Shown here one piece after another: positions 8,759 to 17,713 of a DNA stretch of 64,000 nucleotides. Both the position numbers and the translations under genes were made by a program. Location: contig NZ_CP139781.1 of the NCBI RefSeq assembly GCF_019679435.2, positions 3,038,001 to 3,102,000 on the forward strand. The letters run 5' to 3'. Source of the stretch: Actomonas aquatica (lineage in GTDB: Bacteria; Verrucomicrobiota; Verrucomicrobiia; Opitutales; Opitutaceae). Below the pieces are notes generated by a model, which saw only the letters and a program-made list of their open reading frames with translations, ran no database searches and had not been told where the DNA came from. Position 1 is the first letter of the stretch. Each line of letters begins with the position of its first letter.

Positions 8759-9876
8759 GTGGAATAGCGATCAATGCGGGCGTCACTCTCCCGCGAGACG
8801 AATGCAGTGGTAAGAGTTGTTGCGATGCTCTCGCCTCCATCAACAAACAGCACCTCATTCCCAGCGACCAGGTCATCAAATCGCCCCACCGGCGAGGTGC
8901 TCGGCTGTAAGGTAAGAATATGGCCTTCTCCCCACAGCGGGTAAGTGGGAATGCCGCCTGCTGAATTCCAGGACCAAGCATACGGAAAGCGTTCCGCATC
9001 CCACTCGAGCGCAAACCCCAGATTGCGGGCTTCGTTCCACACGCAGCCCCAACCCTCGCTCAAATGCGTCAGCTGCACCGAATGATCTCCGCCCGATCCG
9101 GCTGCCGGGACGACGCTGCAATCCCGCAGTGTGCCGTCCGCCCGCTCCGGCACCCAGGGCCATGCCCCACTGTATCCGGATTCCAATTGCAGAGCGTCAG
9201 GATCATCCGCCGCAAATACCCGCACGGTTTCCGCTGGGACCAGCAGCCGCGCTCCGTCCACCAGAGGTCCACCGAAGGTCGGATGTTGCAGCCACGCTAC
9301 CGGCAAACGCAGCGAGGACCGGTTGTGGATCCGTTCCTCCCAGTGCATCCGCGGATCATCTCGCCGCACCGTAAGCTTGCGATGATAGGCGAGCGGCGTG
9401 CGCACCGAACGCCCGACCAGATGCACCCGCACCGCGTCCGTTTCGACCTCCAGCCCCACCACCTCCCACGGCAGACTGCGCAGTTCACCGTGGGTTCCAA
9501 GAGGAGCACCGAAGTAGGACCCGGCAAAAAAACCGTTCGGCAAGGATACATACCAACTACCGTCCATCACGTCGTAGAGATCACTGCCGCCAGCCATGGG
9601 CTGGTCCAGCGGACGCAGCCGCGGCGGGTGGCCATAGGGGTTGCGCCAGATCACATCGATCCCAGTCGCGCGATGCTCATAGCGCGTGATCGCGCCTCCT
9701 TTTTCCGGCCAGATTTCGACTTCAAAAAGTCCGTTCCGGAGCACCAGACGACGAGCCGCGCCATCGCCACTCCAAGTGGCCACTGGTTCGGCCCCCTGCC
9801 CAGTTCTCACACGTTGTCCTGCCGCGCTCGCGGCGGTCTGCTCAAGGTCAGCTTTGTTTTCGTCGTTTTTCATCAT
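8755..9876 (-). CDS. Aldose 1-epimerase / galactose-mutarotase-like protein
   Basis: The protein of about 373 residues has the beta-sandwich features of the mutarotase superfamily: LFEVEIWPEKGGAITRYEH early, HWEERIHNRS and LPVAWLQHPTFGGP in the middle. No signal peptide is seen. Two adjacent ATG codons (9876 and 9873) could serve as start. They overlap head-to-head with the ATG of the divergent hydrolase at 9875, so there is no intergenic promoter space. It is coupled by ATGA to the PLP enzyme downstream. A sugar mutarotase or sugar-binding role is likely; the substrate is unknown. Confidence 0.7.
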   Translation of the reverse strand: MMKNDENKADLEQTAASAAGQRVRTGQGAEPVATWSGDGAARRLVLRNGLFEVEIWPEKGGAITRYEHRATGIDVIWRNPYGHPPRLRPLDQPMAGGSDLYDVMDGSWYVSLPNGFFAGSYFGAPLGTHGELRSLPWEVVGLEVETDAVRVHLVGRSVRTPLAYHRKLTVRRDDPRMHWEERIHNRSSLRLPVAWLQHPTFGGPLVDGARLLVPAETVRVFAADDPDALQLESGYSGAWPWVPERADGTLRDCSVVPAAGSGGDHSVQLTHLSEGWGCVWNEARNLGFALEWDAERFPYAWSWNSAGGIPTYPLWGEGHILTLQPSTSPVGRFDDLVAGNEVLFVDGGESIATTLTTAFVSRESDARIDRYST

Positions 9877-10843
9877 GTCCAATGTCGCTTCCAAAATTGG
9901 CTATTCCTTCAAGTCCCTCGGGCCCGGGTTCCATCACCATCGCTTCACCTCCGGCGACGTGGGGTTCGATGCCTGGATCTGGCGTGGCCAACCCGGCCCC
10001 GTCCTGGTGCTGAACGGCGGCACTCACGGCGACGAATACGAGGGGCCCACCCTGCTCCGCCAATGGATCGACAATTGGCGTCCCGGCGACCTGCGCGGCA
10101 CGGTGGTCATGATTCCGGTGCTCAACGAGGGCGCATTCTTTGCCGGGGCCCGTTGCCACCCATTTGACAGTGCCAATCTCGCCCGCGCGTTTCCCGGTTC
10201 CGCCACCGGCACCGAAACCGCGCGTCTGGCCCACCTCTTCGAGTCCGCGGTGCTCGCGCAGGCGACGCACTACGTCGACCTGCACAGCGGTGGCAACGCC
10301 TACGAGCTGCATCCATGGGTTGGATACATGATTGCCGCCGGCAAGATCGACCGCGAACAGCGCGCCATGTCCGCGTGCTTTGATCGTTTCTGGTGTTGGG
10401 CCGCGCCCTTTCTGCCGGGCCGCACCTTGAGTGCCACCCACAAGCGCCGCATTCCCTCCATTTACGTCGAGTGTCGCGGGGCTGGCGGCGTTCGCCCGGA
10501 AGACTTGTCGGCGCTGGATCACGGATTGCACAACCTGCTCCGCCATCTGGGCTGCGTGGCCGGAGAAATCGGCCCGCTGGCCAAACAACGCTTCCGGAGT
10601 TCGCGGGATGCAGGTGAGGCTCACCTGCAGATTCACCATCCCGCCCCACACGACGGTCTGTTCGCATGCAACATCAACCTCGGTGAGTCGGTGCGGGCCG
10701 ATCAACCGATCGGCTTGGTCTGGCCGTTGTCGGAAGGAGATCCGAGCGTCATTCGCGCCGAGCGGGCGGGCACCGTGGTCGCATGCCGCCGTCAACGCTC
10801 GGTGCGTCGGGGTGACGCGTTGTTCACCTTGGCCCCACTTTGA
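9875..10843 (+). CDS. Succinylglutamate desuccinylase/aspartoacylase-family zinc hydrolase
   Basis: This 322-residue protein carries NGGTHGDEYEGP (zinc-binding His and Glu), PVLNEGAF and YVDLHSGG (third zinc ligand), the signature of the M14-like AstE/AspA family, which cleaves amide bonds of N-acyl amino acids. The start at 9875 is supported by similarity beginning right after it; the open frame upstream is antisense to the mutarotase-like gene. It is transcribed divergently from that gene with overlapping start codons. The C-terminal domain of about 90 residues may be a biotinyl-lipoyl-like barrel, as in many family members. The natural substrate is not inferable. Confidence 0.85.
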   Translation: MSNVASKIGYSFKSLGPGFHHHRFTSGDVGFDAWIWRGQPGPVLVLNGGTHGDEYEGPTLLRQWIDNWRPGDLRGTVVMIPVLNEGAFFAGARCHPFDSANLARAFPGSATGTETARLAHLFESAVLAQATHYVDLHSGGNAYELHPWVGYMIAAGKIDREQRAMSACFDRFWCWAAPFLPGRTLSATHKRRIPSIYVECRGAGGVRPEDLSALDHGLHNLLRHLGCVAGEIGPLAKQRFRSSRDAGEAHLQIHHPAPHDGLFACNINLGESVRADQPIGLVWPLSEGDPSVIRAERAGTVVACRRQRSVRRGDALFTLAPL

Positions 10844-10859
10844 AACCATCGGCAGCCTT

Positions 10860-11585
10860 TCAACCGATCCAGCCGCCATCCACCAGCCAAGTGGTGGCGG
10901 TCACATACTTTGCCTGAGGACTACAGAGAAACGCGACCACCTCGCCGACGTCGCCGGGCTCGCCACTCCCCAACGGTGCACTGCCTGGTGCACCACCCGC
11001 CATTTGCTCGGATTCCGGGGTGCGAATGTCTCCCGGTGCCACCGCCACCACCCGGATCCCGTCCGCCGCCAATTCGGCCCCCATCGACTGAGCCAGCGAC
11101 GAGACACCGGCTTTGGTCGCCGCATACAGCATGGCACCGCGCTGCGGCCTTATCGCGTTGACCGACGAAATGTGAATGATGACGCCTCCACCGGCGGCAC
11201 GCAGGTGCGGTGCGGCGGCTTGGGAACAAAATACCGCTCCGCCCAAATTCACCCGCACCAGACGGTCGAAATCTGCGGCCCTTACCCCCTCCAGGGAACC
11301 AACCACCGCAGGCCCCGTGATTGCTGCGTTGTTCACGAGCACATCCAGCCCCCCGAGCTTCGCGACCGCCGCGTCGACAAAGTTTCGACACTGCTCTGGA
11401 TCCCCCACATCGACCGGCAATGCCGCCACCCGCTCACCGTAGCGCTCAATCAACGGACGCGCGACCGCTGGCTCCGGCTGCCCGATCACGACTCGCGCAC
11501 CACGTTTCAAAAACGTCTCGGTTATCGCACGGCCGATGTTCGTGGCACCGCCCGTGACGATGATGCGTTGGTCCGGGGAATTCAT
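10860..11585 (-). CDS. Short-chain dehydrogenase/reductase (SDR)
   Basis: A classical SDR of 241 residues: TGGATNIG cofactor loop, NNAA, the catalytic Ser in HISSVN, YAATK (Tyr and Lys), and a typical ATTWLVDGG C-terminal end. It converges on the aspartoacylase-family gene with a 16-bp gap. The ATG at 11585 gives the usual family length. Its neighbours are two DapA-like aldolases and a permease, so oxidation or reduction of a sugar or sugar acid is a reasonable guess. Cofactor preference (NAD or NADP) is not resolved. Confidence 0.9.
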   Translation of the reverse strand: MNSPDQRIIVTGGATNIGRAITETFLKRGARVVIGQPEPAVARPLIERYGERVAALPVDVGDPEQCRNFVDAAVAKLGGLDVLVNNAAITGPAVVGSLEGVRAADFDRLVRVNLGGAVFCSQAAAPHLRAAGGGVIIHISSVNAIRPQRGAMLYAATKAGVSSLAQSMGAELAADGIRVVAVAPGDIRTPESEQMAGGAPGSAPLGSGEPGDVGEVVAFLCSPQAKYVTATTWLVDGGWIG

Positions 11586-11808
11586 GGGGAAATGCAGGAT
11601 CCGGTGCCAGGTTGAGGCAGCTCAACCGTGGTGTTGCACTCGAGTATGGCAGCATGCCGCTGATTCGGACCACCAAACAAAATTGGACAACTGGTCATAT
11701 TATTTTACCAGCTTGGGGAGGTTCCCCTGTTCCGCCACCTGCCGCATCAAGGCGCAACTGACCCGCTCAGCCATGAATTTTTCGCTGCCGCAGTTTCGTC
11801 CGATCGAT
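11586..11808. other. Intergenic region between SDR and DapA-like gene
   Basis: These 223 bp hold no supported gene. The only structure seen is the palindromic operator candidate at 11691-11711. Confidence 0.5.
11691..11711. promoter_or_regulatory. Palindromic operator candidate (CTGG...CCAG)
   Basis: A 21-bp near-palindrome whose core is TGGTCATATTATTTTACCA. The same pattern recurs at 12758-12778 over the start of the GntR-LacI hybrid regulator; the DapA-like gene lies between the two copies. It sits upstream of the SDR gene on the minus strand. Likely bound by the regulator encoded at 12771. Confidence 0.5.
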
Positions 11809-12711
11809 TCACGCCGACTCAGCAGTCAGCTGCTCGATAAACGCACGGCAATCATCGGTCAGCGGATAGCCCAGAAAAGAGGCCTCCGACGTAAAGAGCC
11901 CTCGACGCACCAAATAGTGTTTCAAGCCGGTCAACCAACACGTGATGGCGGAGCCGCCGTAGATGCCAAACAGCACCTGACGCATGGCTTCATCCTCGGC
12001 TCGCGCGGTCTCCAAGTCCCCCTCGACCCAGCGGGAGGCGATGCGGTGCATTTGCGCGGCAATCGCAATGGCACCACCAAACATCATGCCGGTGTAACCC
12101 GCTTCAAGGTATTCAAGACAGCGAAACTCGTCACCGTTGAAGAGCTGCAAATCGGGTCGCTCGCGGGCCACGGCCAACGCTTGTGCCCGTCGCTCCACGT
12201 TGCCCGAACTGTCTTTGACCAAACACACCTTCGGCAGGCGGTAGATCTCAGCCAATCGATCCACCGGCAGATGCACCGGCCGATGTTCGCCAAGGTCATA
12301 AACCCCCACCGGCAGTTCGCTGGCATCCACGGCACCCGCAAAAAAGTCGACGATGCGATCCGCCGTCGCATTCAGAAAGGTGGCCGGCGAACTTACGATC
12401 GCCACATCGGCTCCGGCGTCCGCCATCTGCCGGATATTGTCTCGCACTCGCGGAACGGAGTTATCCGAAACCTGCGCCGCCAGACACAACCGCCCGTTGG
12501 CCGCCTTGGCGGCCGTCTCGACCAAGCGACGACGCTCGACGTCGGGCAACCACGGTCCCTCACCGCACGTTCCACCGAGGAAAAGGCCGGCCATGCCCGA
12601 CTGCACTGCGTCGTCAATCACGCGCGAAACCGCATCGGGGTCTACAGTCAGATCATTCGTCAACGGAGTGGGCACCGCGGACCAAAAAACGGGACGGGGG
12701 TTTTCAGGCAT
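11809..12711 (-). CDS. DapA/NanA-family aldolase, copy 1
   Basis: This 300-residue protein of the class I DHDPS/N-acetylneuraminate lyase family has AVPTPLT near the N-terminus, GGTCGEGPW (the carboxylate-binding GGTxGE loop) and VCLVKDSSGN containing the Schiff-base Lys. Typical reactions form or cleave pyruvate adducts such as 2-keto-3-deoxy sugar acids. The ATG at 12711 directly follows a GTG that could extend it by one codon. It is transcribed divergently from the adjacent regulator with an operator candidate between. A role as a sugar-acid aldolase or dehydratase in this locus is inferred. Confidence 0.87.
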   Translation of the reverse strand: MPENPRPVFWSAVPTPLTNDLTVDPDAVSRVIDDAVQSGMAGLFLGGTCGEGPWLPDVERRRLVETAAKAANGRLCLAAQVSDNSVPRVRDNIRQMADAGADVAIVSSPATFLNATADRIVDFFAGAVDASELPVGVYDLGEHRPVHLPVDRLAEIYRLPKVCLVKDSSGNVERRAQALAVARERPDLQLFNGDEFRCLEYLEAGYTGMMFGGAIAIAAQMHRIASRWVEGDLETARAEDEAMRQVLFGIYGGSAITCWLTGLKHYLVRRGLFTSEASFLGYPLTDDCRAFIEQLTAESA

Positions 12712-12757
12712 CACACATCAAGGTGCGCATTCACTTCTCTCAAACTAGCCGCAAGCA

Positions 12758-12778
12758 CTGGTAACATATTATGATAAG
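12758..12778. promoter_or_regulatory. Operator candidate overlapping regulator start codon
   Basis: The sequence CTGGTAACATATTATGATAA is related to the palindrome at 11691-11711 and lies between the divergent DapA-like and regulator genes. The regulator's ATG (12771) is inside the site, which would give tight negative autoregulation if the regulator binds here. Confidence 0.5.
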
Positions 12779-13874
12779 CTCCCGCGTTCCGATCGAGATC
12801 CCGACCCGCCGCTCACTGTCTTCGCAAGCTGCAGCGGCGATTCGGAAAGCCATTCAAGAAGGAACCTGGGAGGAATTTCTACCGAGCGAGCGGCGCCTCT
12901 GCACCTTGTTTCAGGTGAGTCGACCAACGGTTCGCACCGCCCTGCACCTGCTGGCCAAGGAGGGGCTGATCGACATTCGCCAAGGACGTCGCAACCGACT
13001 GCTCAGCAAGCCCGCGCCGGAGGAGCGTTCCCGCAGTCAGCTGGTTGGATTCATTACGCATGAGCCTCTTTCGCACATGGGCACGCCTTTGCAACTCAGC
13101 ATCGGCACCTTGCGGGCCCACCTCGCGGAACAGGGATTCCTCACCGAGGTGTTGGTTTGCCCGAGCGGCAGTGGGAAAAGTCAGCAGCGGAAGCTCGAGA
13201 GCTTTATCCGCCAGAACCGCATCTTCTGCTGTGTCATCATGTCGGTGAGCCGCGACCTGCAGGAATGGTTGGCGGAGAAAAACGTGCCCACGCTCGTGCT
13301 CGGCTCATGTCATCCTGAGGTCAGCCTGCCATCACTCGATATCGACTACCGCTCCGTCTGCCGCCATGCGGCCGGCGTGCTACTGAGCAAGGGCCATCGT
13401 CGCATGGCGTTGATCGTCCCCAACAGCGGCGTGGCTGGCGACCTCGCAAGCGAAGAGGGATTTAAGGAGGCGGTCGCCCAGCGCCCCAACGCCCAAAACG
13501 CCACCGCCTTGGTGGTGCGACACAACGGCTCCACCGCCAACATCATCACCAAACTCAACGGCCTGTTTAAATCCACCCGACCGCCCACGGCCCTATTGGT
13601 CGCCAAACCCCAGCATGTGTGGGTGGTCATCATCTACCTGCTCAAACGGGGGCTCGCCGTGCCGCAGGACGTCTCTCTGGTAGCACGCGACTACGACCGT
13701 ATATTCGAAACCGTGAGCCCGCCGATCACCCACTACGGTTTTGCCGAAGCCACCTACGCGGAGCGACTCTCACGCCTCATGTTACAAATGGTGACCCAGG
13801 GCTACCTCTCCTCCGAACCCCTGCTCATCTTCCCCAAGTTCTTCCCCGGCCAAACCGTGCGCCGGCTGGACTGA
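12771..13874 (+). CDS. GntR-HTH / LacI-sensor hybrid transcriptional regulator
   Basis: The 367-residue protein starts with a winged-helix GntR domain (about residues 15-80; LPSERRLCTLFQVSRPTVRT is the recognition region). A LacI/periplasmic-binding-type sensor follows (about 95-365; VPTLVLGS, a GHRRMALIVPN strand and SLVARDYD). Such XylR/AraR-like hybrids are common sugar-responsive repressors in Verrucomicrobia. It sits divergent from a DapA-like aldolase and among sugar-acid genes, so its ligand is probably a catabolic intermediate of this locus. Operator candidates flank the divergent gene. Regulon membership is inference. Confidence 0.88.
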   Translation: MISSRVPIEIPTRRSLSSQAAAAIRKAIQEGTWEEFLPSERRLCTLFQVSRPTVRTALHLLAKEGLIDIRQGRRNRLLSKPAPEERSRSQLVGFITHEPLSHMGTPLQLSIGTLRAHLAEQGFLTEVLVCPSGSGKSQQRKLESFIRQNRIFCCVIMSVSRDLQEWLAEKNVPTLVLGSCHPEVSLPSLDIDYRSVCRHAAGVLLSKGHRRMALIVPNSGVAGDLASEEGFKEAVAQRPNAQNATALVVRHNGSTANIITKLNGLFKSTRPPTALLVAKPQHVWVVIIYLLKRGLAVPQDVSLVARDYDRIFETVSPPITHYGFAEATYAERLSRLMLQMVTQGYLSSEPLLIFPKFFPGQTVRRLD

Positions 13875-13957
13875 CTGTGTCCCCCCACTGCGCCTACGTC
13901 ACGGAGTGCCCTCAGGCGAAACCGGGTTAGGGGCATCGCGGTCGTTCCGCCAGGCCT

Positions 13958-14872
13958 TCATCCCCTTGCCGAGGGCAAGAAGGTGCGGAATTTTTCGTAG
14001 TCTGCGTCGGTCGCACCGACATAGGGCGGCAGCAGGCGCAGCGGAAACTCGGGCAACGCACACCGCGCGATCATTTTGTCGAACGCACCATCGATATGCA
14101 TCCCACCGGCCGCGATTTCACGAATCCCTCCACTGAGGAACTCCAAAGCCGGCAGCATCTGTTTTCGCCGGAAGGCATCGGCGCTGACGAAGTCCCGCGC
14201 GAAAGCAAAATCGACGGCAGCCAAGGATATCAGCAGTCCGACCTGCGGAGTGATTCGACGCGCGAGCTCGTAGCCAAATTCGGTGAAAAAGAACTTCAAT
14301 CGCGGAGACATCGTCAGCAGATCCGCCACCACCGCCGGGTCCCGGGTGCTGGCCTTCACTCCAACCAAATTGGAATGCGCGTCCGCCACGCGGCGATACT
14401 CCACCGAGGTCAACAACCGACCACTTCGGCGCAGGTTGTAATGATGAAACTCGCAGTCGGGAAACCGCCCGCAGGTCTCCGCAAAAAACCGATCCAACTC
14501 GACATCGTTCAAAACGCCCCAAGCCGGCAGCGATAGTTGAAAGGTCCTACAGCCCAAATCCCGACCTTGCTCAATGCGTCCCTGAATGGTGGGCAGCGAC
14601 AGCGAAATGATCCCAATCATGGGTTCCGCTCTGTGCTCCCGGCAGGCGCCCAAAAAGGTCTGCGATATCCGAGCATATTGCTGATCCGAAACCGCGTAAC
14701 CTTCACCCGCGGTGCCGAAGATGTAGAGCTGCTTTGTCAGCCCCTTGGCCAACGTGGCCACCAGCTGGCGAAAACAGCCTTCGTCAAATTCTCCGTCACG
14801 GTTCCATGGAACCACCGCCGTGCCCAAGATGCCCCAAGTGTCGTCCGCGTTTTTCACTGCAGTTGTAGTCAT
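13958..14872 (-). CDS. DapA-family aldolase, copy 2
   Basis: This 304-residue DHDPS-superfamily protein is distant from the copy at 11809. It has GTAVVPWN near the N-terminus, IFGTAGEGYAVS in place of GGTxGE, and LVGVKAST with the predicted Schiff-base Lys. The GTAGEG variant of the carboxylate loop suggests a different substrate. Its ATG lies 17 bp after the stop of the TauE-like permease, in the same operon. The pairing of an exporter and an aldolase suggests handling of a sugar-acid cleavage product; this is inference. Confidence 0.83.
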   Translation of the reverse strand: MTTTAVKNADDTWGILGTAVVPWNRDGEFDEGCFRQLVATLAKGLTKQLYIFGTAGEGYAVSDQQYARISQTFLGACREHRAEPMIGIISLSLPTIQGRIEQGRDLGCRTFQLSLPAWGVLNDVELDRFFAETCGRFPDCEFHHYNLRRSGRLLTSVEYRRVADAHSNLVGVKASTRDPAVVADLLTMSPRLKFFFTEFGYELARRITPQVGLLISLAAVDFAFARDFVSADAFRRKQMLPALEFLSGGIREIAAGGMHIDGAFDKMIARCALPEFPLRLLPPYVGATDADYEKFRTFLPSARG

Positions 14873-14889
14873 AAGAATTCTCGCATGAG

Positions 14890-15624
14890 CTAGTCTCCCA
14901 GCAATCTCCCACCAAACGTGATCACGAAGTAGGCGCCCAACAGCAGCAGGAAGCCGTAGACCGCGTTTTTCATCTGATCGCTGTTCACTTTACGGGAGAG
15001 GAAAAACCCACCCGAAAAGCCGACCAGCACCGCGCCACATAGACCCGCCAAAGCCCCCCATCCCACGGGCAGGTGCAGCCCCGCCGGACCACTCAGCACG
15101 AGTCGGTAGACCGACATCAGAAACACCATCGCGGCAAAACGCTTCTTACATTCGAAGAAGGGCTCATCACCGCGAAAGCAGTGATTCACCAACGGAGGTC
15201 CGCCGGCATTAAACCCACCCCCAAAAAAGCCCGACAGGCCACCCGCCAACCACGCGTTGCCCACCCCCGGGACCGGTCCGCCCCGCAATTTCCGCCATAG
15301 GAACGTGCCCGCCGCATAGACCAGAAAAACACCCAACAGAACGAAGAGGATGCGTTCATCCAGAAGCGTCACCAAAAACATGCCTGCCGGCACCCCCACC
15401 GCCAGACCACCGATCACGCCGCCGGTCCCCTGCCAGGAGAAGCGCAGACCGTGAAAGGCCAAGTTGCAGAAGTTGATGAAGAGGTTGAGGACCACCAACA
15501 GCGCCAGCGCATCGCGGTATCCAATCACAGGAGACAGCAACGCCATCCCCAACATCCCAAACCCAAACCCGCTAAGCCCCTGCACCAACGCGCTGAGGGC
15601 CACCAGCACCAAAAGAAGGGTCAT
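14890..15624 (-). CDS. TauE/SafE-family membrane permease
   Basis: The 244-residue integral membrane protein has about eight hydrophobic helices, with the family pattern QGLSGFGFGMLGMALL early and a second half containing GFFGGGFNAGGPPLV. TauE/SafE proteins export organosulfonates or sulfite, or transport other small anions. The start at 15624 is chosen because the upstream extension is hydrophilic and crosses operator-like sites. It heads a minus-strand operon with the DapA-like gene and is divergent from the SSS symporter. The co-located sulfatase makes sulfur-anion export attractive but unproven. Confidence 0.85.
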   Translation of the reverse strand: MTLLLVLVALSALVQGLSGFGFGMLGMALLSPVIGYRDALALLVVLNLFINFCNLAFHGLRFSWQGTGGVIGGLAVGVPAGMFLVTLLDERILFVLLGVFLVYAAGTFLWRKLRGGPVPGVGNAWLAGGLSGFFGGGFNAGGPPLVNHCFRGDEPFFECKKRFAAMVFLMSVYRLVLSGPAGLHLPVGWGALAGLCGAVLVGFSGGFFLSRKVNSDQMKNAVYGFLLLLGAYFVITFGGRLLGD

Positions 15625-15664
15625 TCCGACAGTCCTCCCCGCCCGGTGCCACTGGGCACAGAGC

Positions 15665-15673
15665 ATGTTACCA
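15665..15673 (-). promoter_or_regulatory. TGGTAACAT motif upstream of TauE-like gene
   Basis: An inverted copy of TGGTAACAT, about 40 bp upstream of the TauE-like ATG. It matches the motif at the start of the GntR-LacI hybrid gene (12759-12767). Confidence 0.35.
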
Positions 15674-15720
15674 AAGGGAGCTCGAACGGGGGTAACAGCA
15701 TAACCGTGAGCCACCTCAAC

Positions 15721-15730
15721 GTGTATACAC
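15721..15730. promoter_or_regulatory. GTGTATACAC palindrome (FCD-GntR operator candidate)
   Basis: A perfect 10-bp palindrome, identical to the one upstream of the second TonB receptor (31295-31304). It is about 97 bp upstream of the TauE-like start. Confidence 0.55.
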
Positions 15731-15936
15731 AATAAGTCCACCATCTTCGCACCCGGTAAGACGAGCCGCTCCAGGCTACCGCTTGCCTGAAGTTGAAGAA
15801 TTTCGGCAAAAGCGTCCCGCCCATTGTCCGGAGCATGCTTTTTGCTAGGAAACCCACCGTTGTGGCCTCTGCTGTCGCCAGCGGATGCTTCCGCCAACTG
15901 GCTCGGCCAACTTAATTCGATTCACACTGGACCTTT

Positions 15937-15950
15937 TATACACGTGTATA
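15937..15950. promoter_or_regulatory. TATACACGTGTATA palindrome (FCD-GntR operator candidate)
   Basis: A perfect 14-bp palindrome about 73 bp upstream of the symporter ATG. It shares the GTGTATA half-site with sites at 15721, 31295 and 32137. Confidence 0.55.
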
Positions 15951-16022
15951 CTTTTATCCAAGCAGCCAGCACCCAAGGCCGTCGCCCTGCTCTGCTCATT
16001 TTTCGTCACCGCCTTTGATTCG

Positions 16023-17687
16023 ATGCCACGTCTGACCCGTTTTTCCCTCCTGTCCTTCATCGGTTTTACGCTGGCGCCCCTGCTTCAGGCCCAGTCTTCC
16101 GTGGCTACCGATGAGGTGCTGCCCGCGCTTCACACCGGCCTGCACTGGCTCGATTGGTGCATCATCGCTCTCTATCTGGGAGTCGTGCTGTGGTTGGGTG
16201 CCAAGTGCGCCAAAGGCGATTCGGGCACGGCGGAATACTTCATCGCGGCGAAGCGGCACATGAACCCGGTGCTGATCGGCATCTCCACCTTCGCCACGAT
16301 CCTGAGCACCGTCTCTTACCTCTCGAAGCCAGGCGAAATGGTGAACAAGGGTCCCACCATTCTGTTGGCCCTCATCATTTCGGCCCCGCTCACCTACTGG
16401 GTGGTGTCCCGATGGTTGATTCCTCAACTCATGCGCCTGCGTGTCACCAGTGCCTACGAATTACTGGAGGAGCGTCTGGGTTACGGCGTGCGCGTGCTCG
16501 GCGCCGTCATGTTTATTCTCCTGCGCCTGGTCTGGATGGGGCTGCTGGTCTACCTCGCCTCGCTCGCTCTCGTCATCATCATCGGGCTCGATGAGAAGTG
16601 GACTCCCCTCATCTCTGCTCTCACCGGCATCGTCGCAGTGGTCTACACCTCGATGGGCGGTCTGCGCACCGTGGTCATCACCGACCTGATTCAATTCTTC
16701 CTGCTACTGGGTGGCGCCCTCATCACCATCGCCATCGTTACGATCAAGCTCGGAGGGTTTTCGTGGTTCTCGCTGTCGTGGAATCCCAACTGGGACACGC
16801 AGCCGCTCTTCACCTGGGATCCGACGGTTCGAGTGTCACTCTTTGGCGCCGTGCTATCGGGCATGCTCTGGCAAATCGCCACGGCCGGCAGCGATCAGAC
16901 CGCAGTGCAACGCTACATGGCGACGGAGGACAAGAAGGCGGCCAGCCGCTCGTATTTGGTTTCAATGGTGGCCCTCGCCGGTGTCTCCACCGTGCTCGCC
17001 CTCCTCGGCATGTCCCTCCTGGCGTTCTTCACCGAGTATCCGGAGCTCCTGCAAGGCGGGCTCACCTTGTCCGCCGACGGCGACAAAATCTTCCCCTACT
17101 TCATCTCCCATTTCCTGCCGATCGGCATCACCGGTCTGGTCGTATCGGGCGCAATCGCCGCGGCCATGTCCAGCGTCGACTCCGGGGTAAACTCCATCAC
17201 GGCGGTGGTCATGACCGACTTTCTCGATCGCAACGGCAAGTCGTTCAAATCCGAGGCCCAGCACCTGCGCTTTTCCAAGTTTCTCGCTGCCGGAATCGGC
17301 GCGATCGTGATCGTGACGAGCCTGTTCGTGCAATACGTGCCGGGCAACTTCACCGCCATGACGAGCAAGACCGCCAACCTGCTCGTGACTCCGATTTTTT
17401 GTCTCTTCATCCTCGCGCTTTGGGTCCGCGGTGCGACGCCCCTCTCCGCCTTCCTAGGCTTTGCCTACGGGTTCGCCGCCTCCGTCCTCATAGCCTTCTG
17501 GGAACCCATTACCGGCCAGCCCCAAATCAGCTTTCAATGGGTTGGACTCGGCGCCTTGGTCGCCAACCTCGGGATCGCGCTGCCGCTCGCGAAATTTGGC
17601 CCTCGCCGCGAAGACACCCGCGCCACCCGCAACACCGCCATCGTTGGCTTGGTGATCCTCGCCGCCCTGCTGTTCTGGCTGCTCTGA
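16023..17687 (+). CDS. Sodium:solute symporter (SSS family)
   Basis: This protein of about 554 residues has an N-terminal hydrophobic segment and then about 13 predicted transmembrane helices. Family landmarks include SAYELLEERLGYGVR, VYTSMGGLRTVVITD and SGAIAAAMSSVDSGVNS, with the sodium-site region in the last. SSS proteins import sugars, sialic acid, carboxylates or similar solutes with Na+. The start at 16023 gives a sensible first segment; a longer upstream extension would overlap the palindromic operators. It is followed 26 bp later by the ceramidase-like gene, forming a plus-strand operon. The likely substrate is a monosaccharide or sugar acid released by the locus. Confidence 0.92.
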   Translation: MPRLTRFSLLSFIGFTLAPLLQAQSSVATDEVLPALHTGLHWLDWCIIALYLGVVLWLGAKCAKGDSGTAEYFIAAKRHMNPVLIGISTFATILSTVSYLSKPGEMVNKGPTILLALIISAPLTYWVVSRWLIPQLMRLRVTSAYELLEERLGYGVRVLGAVMFILLRLVWMGLLVYLASLALVIIIGLDEKWTPLISALTGIVAVVYTSMGGLRTVVITDLIQFFLLLGGALITIAIVTIKLGGFSWFSLSWNPNWDTQPLFTWDPTVRVSLFGAVLSGMLWQIATAGSDQTAVQRYMATEDKKAASRSYLVSMVALAGVSTVLALLGMSLLAFFTEYPELLQGGLTLSADGDKIFPYFISHFLPIGITGLVVSGAIAAAMSSVDSGVNSITAVVMTDFLDRNGKSFKSEAQHLRFSKFLAAGIGAIVIVTSLFVQYVPGNFTAMTSKTANLLVTPIFCLFILALWVRGATPLSAFLGFAYGFAASVLIAFWEPITGQPQISFQWVGLGALVANLGIALPLAKFGPRREDTRATRNTAIVGLVILAALLFWLL

Positions 17688-17713
17688 CCCGAAAACCCGC
17701 CCCCATCTGCGTC

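Larger units (their letters stand above)
15625..16022. other. Divergent intergenic control region, about 400 bp
   Basis: No supported gene. It separates the TauE-like permease (minus) from the SSS symporter (plus) and contains one inverted TGGTAACAT motif and two GTGTATAC-type palindromes, so both local regulators may act here. Confidence 0.55.

Noticed and set aside
13958-15624. Complete sulfoquinovose (sulfo-ED) pathway
   Set aside because: A TauE-like gene and aldolase are present, but no SQ dehydrogenase, lactonase or dehydratase can be identified, so the assignment is not supported.
16598-17713. N-terminal 370 codons of a long plus-strand frame reaching to 19171
   Set aside because: Out of frame with the symporter and low-complexity Arg/His/Pro content; only the last 485 codons from 17714 are homologous to ceramidase-like proteins.
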